This document shows positions 56,655-64,000 of a DNA stretch of 64,000 bases, one piece after another. The number at the start of each line of letters is the position of its first letter. Position 1 is the first letter of the stretch. Under the pieces are notes generated by a model that was given only the letters and a program-made list of their open reading frames with translations, ran no database searches and was not told the DNA's origin. Source of the DNA: Megalonaias nervosa (Eukaryota; Mollusca; Bivalvia; Unionida; Unionidae); NCBI GenBank assembly GCA_016617855.1, contig JAECUM010003712.1, positions 1 to 64,000 on the forward strand, read 5' to 3'. The position numbers were made by a program, and so were the translations under genes.

Positions 56655-57463
56655 AACTAAATCTATCAAATGTCAACATTGACGTTGCTGATTTTGTTAC
56701 ATTATCATCTACAAATTTTATTGCACGTGGATCAATTTTATGATATTTTTCCTTAGATGCTATTGATCCAAATTTTATTTTTTCTCCAGTTTCGAGATTT
56801 ATTGAAATTATTTGTCTTGCTGGATTTTTAAAATTAGAACCATCAAAACCTGCTCCACGTCTTGTGTTTTCTTTTGGCGTAACTAAATCTAGATTTTCCA
56901 AATGATTATCTGTTTTAATACCATTTTTATGATCAACAACTAAACCATTAGGTATTAGTGGGTTAAAAGTTTCAAACACAAAACGATGATATTGATAATG
57001 AACAAAATTAGTTTTTGTTCCACGTACATTAACACCAAGATATTCATTTCTTTTTAAACTTCCAATAACTTTTTTTGTTCTTATATGCCTAATAATTCCC
57101 TTGTCATTTGCCTCATATAAATCAAATACTGGATGAGGTTGAAATTTATTTTGTAATGATAAATTTTCAATATTATCATCAGCAACTGCGCCATTTACTC
57201 TGTATACTCGTTGTCCTTCTGGAATATCACCGCAAAACAAAGTATAAATAAAATCTTTTCTAAACATTTTAATTCTTTCTGTATTATCGCCTTTTACTGA
57301 AATTAACATACCAGCTGGTGTTTATGTACCAACAGATTTTTTTAGATTCTATATTTATAACAGAACCTAACATATTTGCAGCGTATAAGATGTACATTGG
57401 GTGTACATGATAAGTTTCTTGCTCTTGCGCCGTCATTTCGATATATCTCAAAATTTCTGTCAT
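56638..57463 (-). pseudogene. HNH (homing-type) endonuclease with NUMOD-like end, 5' part broken
   Basis: The unbroken part (56638-57309, 223 aa) has a central HNH_3-type motif: VHYQYHRFVFETFN (His 108), NGLVVDHKNG (Asp-His 126-127), then DNHLENLDLVT. A C-terminal NUMOD1-like segment follows (IISINLETGEKIKFGSIAS). Its N-terminus RVYRVNGAVADDNIENLSL looks like a second, degenerate HNH half. The minus strand upstream to an ATG at 57463 (MTEILRYIEMTAQEQETYHV) appears to be the true 5' end, separated by a frameshift at a run of seven A and one TAA. Such enzymes cut DNA site-specifically and spread as parasites. It lies between the integrase and polymerase genes. Confidence 0.8.
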
Positions 57464-57541
57464 TATACTATAAGGTTTTTCATATCTCTAATTAGAAATC
57501 TTAAAAAATTCAATTAAATATAAAATATTGCTATATATATA

Positions 57542-60500
57542 ATGTTAAAATTGCGAGATATTGCTAAAAAGAACATTATCAAATCAGAAAAAATTGCTTC
57601 AGCATTTTCTGGCTACGATAACAGTTACAAACTTGATGATCAAAAAATTTTAGCAAATTTTAGCTCCACAAATTTATTTAATCTTTCACAACCAGTTATT
57701 GCTCAAGAACTTGCAGCTCATAAAAGTATCAAACTTATAGTCCAATATCATACGATTTTATCAAAGTGACAGGCAGTTGAAGATACACTTGATACAATTT
57801 TTGAAACAAAAATTTTTGACAGCGAAATTTCAGAACCATATTTAACAGCAAAATCGAGAAAAATATTGACTGGAACAAACATTGCCATGGTCGCCGATGA
57901 AATACATCAAGAAATAAACAACAAATTAGAAGAATTTACTTCAGCAGGATCAGGTTGGAAATTTGAAATTAAAAAACAAAAAATGCTGTATTAATGTCAA
58001 AAACGATGATGACAAATGTTTTCAATGGTCTGTTCTTTCTGCGATGTTTCCAAAAGAAAAAAATGCTGATCGTGTTAACAAGTATTTTCCGTACAAAGAC
58101 GAACTAAATTTTTTAGGAATAACTTTTCCAGTAGCAGAAAATGATATAACAAAGTCTGAACAACAAAACAGTATCTCAGTAAATGTTTTCGGACTAGATG
58201 AGAGAGAAAACGTTTACCCGAGATATATCTCAGAAAATGCTACGCAAAATACAATAAATGTATTATTTTATCAGAGACATTATTGTTGGATAAAAAAACT
58301 TTAACGGCCTAGATGGCAAACAGTACAGCAAAAATAAAAATAAAAAATATTTCTGCTATAGATGTTTGCACGGTTTGTCTAGCGATGGAAGACTGCAGGA
58401 GCATCTCAAATACTGTGTCAATGTTCAAAGAATAAGTATGACTAGCGAAAAAGAAAAAATATTAAAATTTAAAAATTATAATCATAAACTAAATATTCCT
58501 TTTGTTATTTACGCTGATTTCGAGTGTCTACTCGTTCCTGTGGCTGGAGCAGAAAATAATCCGAATAAATCCAGTACTAGAAAAATACAACAACATATTC
58601 CTTGCGGAGTAGCTTATAAAGTAGTTTGTTGCGCTAACGATAAATTTTCAACTCCGATAAAGTTATATAGAGGTGAAAATCCTGCCGTATGGCTATTAAA
58701 ATATTTAATAGACGAAGTTAATAAAATTTCTAACAGATTATTTAAAACAACTCCGATGAAAAAAACGTCTAAACAGCAACTCGATTTTGATGAGGCAGTT
58801 AATTGTCATATTTGTGAAAAGTTGTTGGTGGATTCTAACGGAGCCCGTGATCAGGTGCGAGATCATGGTCATTTGACAGGCCAATATCGTGGAGCAGCTC
58901 ATAACAGTTGTAATTTAAAATTTCATGCTCCAGATTTTATTCCCGTAGTTTTACATAACTTTCGTGGCTATGACAGTCATATTATTGTAGAAGCTTTTGG
59001 TGATGAAAATATTAAAGCTAAACTAAAATTAAATAACGTAATAAAATGTATTCCAAATAATTTTGAAAAGTATATGTCGGTGACTCTCGGTAAATTACGT
59101 TTTATTGACAGTTTGCAATTTATGGCAGCATCATTAGATGAGCTTGTTAAAGGTTGTAGTAGTTTCGCTAACCTAAAAATTTGCTTCGGTGAAAACTATA
59201 TCGATCTGACAAAAAAAGGTATCTTTCCTTACGAGTATCTCGACGATTGGAGCAGATTTAATGAAACTTTTCTGCCCGGCAAAGATAAATTTTACTCGGA
59301 ACTCTAAAACGAAAATGTCACAGATGACGAATACAAATATGCACAAGATATTTGGAATAAATTTAGTTGTAAAACATTTGGTGATTATCATGATCTATAT
59401 TTGAAAACAGATGTATGATTGCTAGCAGATGTTTTTGAGAGTTTTCGTCAAGTAAGCTACAGCAATTATGGATTAGACTCCTGTCGGTATTATTCCTCTC
59501 CAGGATTGTCTTGGGACACTCTACTAAAAACGTGTAAAATAGAACTGGATCTCTTAACAGATGTCGATATGTTTAACTTTATTGAAAAAGGTATCAGAGG
59601 CGGAATTGGCATTATAACAAAAAAATATGCAGTTGCTAATAACAGGTACTTAAAAAATTATGATAAAAATCTCCCGTCGAGTTACATCATTTATCTTGAC
59701 ACCAATAATTTGTATGGTTATGCGATGTCAGAACCAATGCCGTGTAGTGGATTTCATTGGATAACTCCAGATCAATTTCTTAAAGAAACTGAAAAAGTTT
59801 TAGCTAGAAAAATTAATAATGATTTTTCCGATATTTCATATTTTGTTGAAGTTGATCTAGATTATCCTAGTTCGCTACGTGATCTACATAACGATTATCC
59901 GTTTTGCGCAGAGTCAATGATGATTAATTATAATTTATTATCGCCTGAACAACGAGCAACGACAACAGCAAAAACTTCGATTGTTAATAAGTTAGTTCCA
60001 AATTTGTTAAATAAAAGAAATTATGTTATGCATTACAAAAATTTAAAACAAGCAGTAGATGCTGGACTAATTCTGAGAAAAGTCCATCGAGTGCTAAAGT
60101 TTAAGATGGCAAATTATATTGATCTAAATACGAAACGTCGTGCCGTGGCTAAAACCGAATTTTAGAAAAACTTTTTCAAGTTGATGAACAACTCGGTTTT
60201 CGGTAAGAAGATGGAAAACATTCGCAAGCGAGTTTCGATAGAAATTGTTAATGATATAAGTCGCAGAAATAAATTAGTTAATGATGATGGTTTTGTTAGT
60301 ATGAAAATATTTAATGAAAATCTTGTTGCAATCCAACGACGAAAGACAAATTTAAAGTTAAATAAACCTATTTATGTTGGTGCAGCTGTACTTGATATAT
60401 CAAAGTGGTTGATGTACGATTTTCACTATAATTTTGCCAAAAAGAAGTGGCCAGATTCAGAGTTGCTATTTACTGATACAGATTCGCTAGTTTATAATAT

Positions 60501-60915
60501 AAAATGTGAAGATGTCTATATGGATATTTACAATAATAAAAATCTGTTCGATTTATCAGATTATCCAGCATGTAGTGGATTTCAAGATAATTCGAATAAG
60601 AAAGTTGTTGGAAAAATGAAAGATGAATTTATGTTTATGCCAGTTAGGGAATTTGTTGGACTAAAGAGCAAAATGTATGCTGTCATATTAGATGACAATA
60701 AACTTACATAAAAAGCAAAAGGTATTCCTCGAGAATATGTGAAAAAGATGATGAATTTTGGCGATTTTAAAGCAGCGCTAAACAATAGCGTCAGATTTAT
60801 CAAAACAAATGTTATCAGAACAAATCATCATAAACTTGAAACTGATACGATCATAAAACGGGGACTAAGTAATTTTGATGATAAAAATATTGCAGTGACG
60901 GGATTAACACATTAG
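57542..60915 (+). pseudogene. Polinton protein-primed DNA polymerase B, multiply broken
   Basis: Replicative polymerase of the element, about 1,120 codons in full. Blocks in order: N-terminal domain ending FTSAGSGWKF (57950); INVKNDDDKCFQWSVL (57990); CYRCLHG zinc finger (58350); Exo I FVIYADFECL (58500); an endonuclease VII-like Cys/His segment (CHICEKLL, VRDHGHLTGQYRGAAH, 58810-58910); Exo II NFRGYDSHII (58960); IRGGIGI (59600); motif A YLDTNNLYGYAM (59692); motif B LMNNSVFGKKMENIRKR (60181); motif C LLFTDTDSLVY (60467). Lesions: TGA 57767, frameshift with apparent short loss near 57965-57990, frameshift between 58302 and 58366, then in one frame TAA 59305, TGA 59416, TAG 60163, TAA 60709; the final stop is TAG 60913-60915. 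Confidence 0.93.
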
Positions 60916-60958
60916 CGCTTGGACATTATACAAGTAATTTTGTCTAAACATTAGAAAT

Positions 60959-61407
60959 AATGTTTGAAAATTTAACATTAGCAGATGGAGGTAATAGCAA
61001 AATAAAAAATAATGGTTAATAACCAGCAATTATCATTTGAATTTAACGATGAAATTTCAGGTATTTGTTTTAGTAAATTTGACAGAATCAAACTCTCCCT
61101 TATCAAATCAGATGACAGAAAATACTTTAGTTATCTCGAAAGTTTACGAGACGAGCTTGCATTAAAATATGACAATTTTCATAATCCGATAAGCCAAAAT
61201 CAACATACAAAAATTAATATAGACCTAGATAGGTCGAAGGTTTTTGCAAAATGTAGTAAGTATCTTCTCAGTAAGATAGCGATGAAAGAACTATTTGAAT
61301 GTCGTCGTAAAGTATCTTGTAGAATTAAATTCTCGTTATATAATCACGATAGCATATTTTACTTAATAGCAAACGTTGAGATATTGTGTGTTGGTCAAGA
61401 AATATAA
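60959..61407 (+). CDS. Unknown Polinton protein after polymerase
   Basis: The open gene from ATG 61012 encodes 131 aa: QLSFEFNDEISGICFSKFD, RKYFSYLESLRDELALKYDN, INIDLDRSKVFAKCSKYLLS, CRRKVSCRIKFSLYN. An ATG at 60959 opens a 19-codon frame (MFENLTLADGG) that ends inside the start region of this one, so the true N-terminus may begin there and be separated by a frameshift in an A-rich tract. Alternating hydrophobic strands near the end are compatible with an OB-like fold (for example single-strand DNA binding), but this is a guess. No family recognised. Confidence 0.5.
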
Positions 61408-62647
61408 CTCTGTGTGCCATATCTGTTTTTAAAAGGGAGATAATACTGTTCCAATCAAACATAGCATATATACTGTTTCGTATTTTTTTGCTAATGAAAT
61501 ATAATAGATTTGTAAATCTGATAGTATTTTAAGACCTACAAATCCTAGTATCATTTCTGCATTTACCGAAATGACTAGCAATTCGTCCTACGTAAATAAC
61601 ATATTCACTATAGTAAGTCCAACTGCGCAATACAGAATATTGATTATTTCTCCGCAGTAATGCCGTCATTCATCCAGTATCCTTGGCAACGGCCGATCTT
61701 CTTTCAAAGATAATTGTGTGGTCGCAATTCAGGCAAACATTAGGATTTCGTTTTTTCTGTACAATATAAAATCAAAAATCATGTTTTTTCTCGATTTATT
61801 TATAATAATGTTTCAGAATTAGATAATATAATGTAAAATTACGTGTTTTCAAAATCAGAAAATGTAATGCTGTTTGGTGCTATATAATAACTTTTTTAAC
61901 ATATATATATAACTGAATTTCATAGCTCAGTGTGAGAATGCTGGATTCTGATAATGACGCCCTGAGTTCGGTTCCCTTCACGGACGAAATCGTTGGGTAG
62001 GGCTCTGGATTTGCCCCTCGCTATTTTAAGAAAGGTTGGGGGGTCCGGAGGAATCCTCGATATTCAACAAACAAAATACACTCTCCCACCATGTAAACAC
62101 GTGGTGGGTGCACTTTTGCACTCCCAGGTGTTGCCATGGTGGGAGAGTGTACGAAATTTCTTGGACGTAGATAAGGCCCCCCCCGCTAGATAAGTTAGGA
62201 TAAGTTAGGATAAGTTTATGTTTCTGGCGTCCAAAAATAAACAGCAGGATGACGTGAGCTCGTGACCTCGTGACCTCACTAAAGGGATACCCCACACAGG
62301 GGCCATTCCAAAATAAATATCTCTAAACTAAAATAAACCTCATTAGGTTCCTGGTCACAATAAAGACCTTAAAATAGACAACCCTCCGAGTTCCTAAAGT
62401 TTCGGTTTCAGATATTTAGGAATTCGCTGGGGGTAATGTCTTAACAAAAATGAAGAGTCCCGTTGGCCACAAAAAAAGGCTTACATAAAATAGACTGCCC
62501 TCTGAGTTTCTAAAGTTTCGTCTCGTATATTTAGAAATATATAGGTATATCTGAAAGAGACTCTTAGAACCTCATTAGGCTTATCTGACAGAACTTGTGG
62601 AATGGTAGACCGAACGTCATCCTGCTGTTTAGTTTTTGTCTTTTAGT
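61408..62647. other. Non-coding right flank of the Polinton interior, with possible SINE/MITE insertions
   Basis: No gene recognised. 61915-61975 looks tRNA-like (CATAGCTCAGTGTGAGAAT and GAGTTCGGTTCCC), perhaps a SINE head. A perfect 16 bp inverted repeat ACACTCTCCCACCATG lies at about 62079 and 62136. A GATAAGTTAG unit is tandemly repeated at about 62186-62215. AAACAGCAGGATGACGT at 62239-62255 is inverted at 62614-62630. An imperfect 48 bp block (CTAAAGTTTCG core) occurs twice, 113 bp apart (62377 and 62491). Together these suggest one or more small insertions beside the right terminal repeat. Confidence 0.5.
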
Positions 62648-62925
62648 TTAGTAATATCATTATCAAATAAAATATCAACCATATTGTCTATAAATGTCAT
62701 CACATCATCTGCCCAACCCGCTATTCTCATATCATTTTCAGTCGCGAATAACCATACTGACCCATATTTTGGTGATATATGATATCCAACTTTTTTAATA
62801 CAATCGCTTATTATTTTATTTTTTATACCAGTACAACTTGAGGCTGCTCTAATCGAATTAAATCTCTTACAAAATTTGTTTGTCAGATCAAATCTAACAT
62901 GTCGGATTGAATGACAGAAGGACAT
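62629..62925 (-). CDS. TIR-encoded protein, right copy, unknown function
   Basis: 98 aa, inverted counterpart of the gene at 45105-45398: same start (MSFCHSIRHVRFD), same core (SSCTGIKNKIISDCIKKVGY, WLFATENDMRIAGWADDVM), different last residues because the terminal repeat ends there. Substitutions relative to the left copy are few and keep the frame. Both copies are transcribed inward from the element's ends. Confidence 0.6.
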   Translation of the reverse strand: MSFCHSIRHVRFDLTNKFCKRFNSIRAASSCTGIKNKIISDCIKKVGYHISPKYGSVWLFATENDMRIAGWADDVMTFIDNMVDILFDNDITKLKDKN

Positions 62926-63150
62926 TATATATAATATTTCATTTGTTTAATATGAAATTTTGTCTAAACTATAAAAATAATAAGTATAAGGACTGTAATA
63001 GTAGTATAGATATTTGAGTTGTTCCTATCTCAGAAATATGAAAGTCATCATTTTGAGCTAAAAAAAAGGCTGCTGACAAAAATTTTAACGTATAACGTTT
63101 TGGGGGGTAGGGGGTCTCTGAGAGAGGAACCTCAAAATATCTATACTACT
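62648..63150 (-). repeat. Right terminal inverted repeat of the Polinton
   Basis: Reverse complement of 44848-45383, about 30 bases shorter in the outer fold-back (GACAAAATATGTTTTGTTGG block missing). Like the left end, it contains a second inverted copy of its own terminus (63000-63033 against 63105-63150). Confidence 0.92.
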
Positions 63151-63155
63151 ATATG
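63151..63155. repeat. Right 5 bp flanking direct repeat of the Polinton
   Basis: ATATG immediately after the last base of the element, matching 44843-44847. Confidence 0.65.
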
Positions 63156-64000
63156 GAGATGTCAAATTTTGTATATGAAGATTATCGTTATGGAAAATAT
63201 GCTATCTTACATTAAATATTATATATCTTACGATTATTAGCATCTCCGATTGCAAAGAAAGGATATCAAAACAAGATACATTTTGCTAAATTATTTCAAC
63301 TTTTGTAGAACATAGTTGTGTTGCATCAATTCGCTTAATAAATGCAACATTATATTTCCATTTAATATCAATTTCTTAATTGCTTTTATATTCAAGATGA
63401 AACATATCCCTTAAAAAAAAAATTTGGTTTAAACAAAATGTACAAGAATTAATGTTGAGAACGAAAATTATATTCTTCCTTAAATAGAGGGTTGGACGGT
63501 AAAAGGTGCTATCTGCATTTTTGCTGTAGCTCAGTTTGTGTCATATTTTAGAGTCTTTCTTTATTGTGGGAAATATTTTCATTTGCTAATCTATAATACT
63601 TTACTCAGAATACAAAAATGTAAAAGTGGATGTATGCTGATAGCTCATATCTTTTCAAGTAAAAGGGAATAACTAACAAAATTAGCTGATAAAAGATGAT
63701 ATAAGCCTTTAGCACCTTCTTCCAGAGCAAGAGTATAACTTAATTGTATTGTCAAAGGTGCTGAAATCCATTATCACCTTCTACCTGAAACAACGTGTTC
63801 TACTCAGCTAATTGTCAAGGTGTTATCTAAGTGGGGGAACTGTTCTTTGAATGAACTAATGATTTGGATGTTACATTGTAATGCTTTTATCTGGTAAACT
63901 ATATGCATCATATACACAGGAATATCTTGTTTAAGTATTAGAATCCCAATTCCACTTAATGCAATTTGCCACTCCTATTGGCTCATGCCCAGTAAAAGGT
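63156..64000. other. Host DNA originally just downstream of the EMC7-like stop codon
   Basis: No gene recognised. This was joined to 44847 before the Polinton inserted and so probably held the 3' untranslated region. An AATAAA at 63337-63342 is a candidate for the original polyadenylation signal, now about 18.5 kb from the stop codon. Confidence 0.45.

Larger units (their letters stand above)
44848..63150. mobile_element. Polinton/Maverick DNA transposon, near full length, 18.3 kb
   Basis: Bounded by long terminal inverted repeats beginning AGTAGTATAG and ending CTATACTACT. The AG..CT ends and the length are typical of Polintons. It encodes the hallmark set: protein-primed DNA polymerase B, integrase with chromodomain, adenain-like protease, packaging ATPase, and major and minor capsid proteins. 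Genes form a minus block (45395-48097), a plus block (48152-55880), a small mixed region with an HNH gene, then polymerase (57542-60915). Polintons are self-synthesising transposons thought to be able to form virions. Most large genes here carry several lesions, so this copy is not autonomous as sequenced. Confidence 0.96.

Noticed and set aside
61915..61980. Possible tRNA gene inside the Polinton
   Set aside because: Box A- and B-like strings are present, but no convincing acceptor, anticodon or T stems could be paired.
44842..63156. A 6 bp target site duplication, as is standard for Polintons
   Set aside because: The six bases on each side (CATATG and ATATGG) do not match in register. Only the 5 bp ATATG is shared, so 5 bp is reported.
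1..64000. CRISPR arrays, rRNA genes, bacterial operons
   Set aside because: No spacer-repeat pattern, no rRNA-like sequence and no Shine-Dalgarno-linked gene series were seen. Gene structure is eukaryotic.

Overview
The window looks like AT-rich, intron-containing, repeat-laden DNA of a marine invertebrate, most likely a bivalve mollusc. Supporting signs are three copies of one tRNA-derived SINE, a spliced animal gene, a hAT element, Gmr1-order Ty3/gypsy remains, and an 18.3 kb Polinton/Maverick. No bacterial-style operons, rRNA genes, functional tRNA genes or CRISPR arrays were seen. The species call is inference.

0-18 kb is mostly decayed repeat DNA: minus-strand fragments of an old Polinton-type DNA polymerase B and integrase (0.7-5.25 kb), two SINEs, a 2 kb segmental duplicate carrying a broken copy of a host exon (9.2-11.2 kb), a 265 bp direct repeat pair, and long microsatellites.

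17.9-24 kb holds a minus-strand relic of a double-jelly-roll-type capsid gene of a different lineage, with a 2.6 kb hAT element (18933-21506) lodged at its 5' end. A plus-strand relic of a small membrane protein gene follows.

26-35 kb has a long hairpin, a second and a third copy of the host-exon duplicon (27.7-29.9 and 34.75-36.1 kb), an integrase relic homologous to the one at 3-4 kb but on the opposite strand, and a decayed Gmr1-like retroelement (31.8-34.6 kb, minus).

35379-44829 is a four-exon gene for an EMC7-like protein (ER membrane complex subunit 7): signal peptide, luminal beta-sandwich, one membrane helix, basic C-tail. Exon phases agree at all junctions and give 258 aa. Intact extra copies of exon 1 make alternative first exons possible.

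44848-63150 is a nearly full-length Polinton, inserted 18 bp past the EMC7-like stop codon, with about 0.5 kb TIRs and a 5 bp ATATG flanking direct repeat. Left to right it carries: a gene inside the left TIR; a minus-strand block (membrane protein, unknown 262 aa protein, fibre-like protein); a plus-strand morphogenesis block (packaging ATPase, coiled-coil protein, penton, small basic protein, major capsid, two small glycine-rich proteins, adenain-type protease, zinc ribbon, PLA2-integrase-chromodomain); two small unknown genes; a minus-strand HNH endonuclease; protein-primed DNA polymerase B; one more unknown gene; a non-coding stretch; and a second copy of the TIR gene. Nearly every large gene is broken by stops or frameshifts, many at homopolymers, although the two TIRs are still about 97% identical by eye over 345 bp. 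The element therefore looks like a young copy that has lost, or in this assembly appears to have lost, coding capacity.
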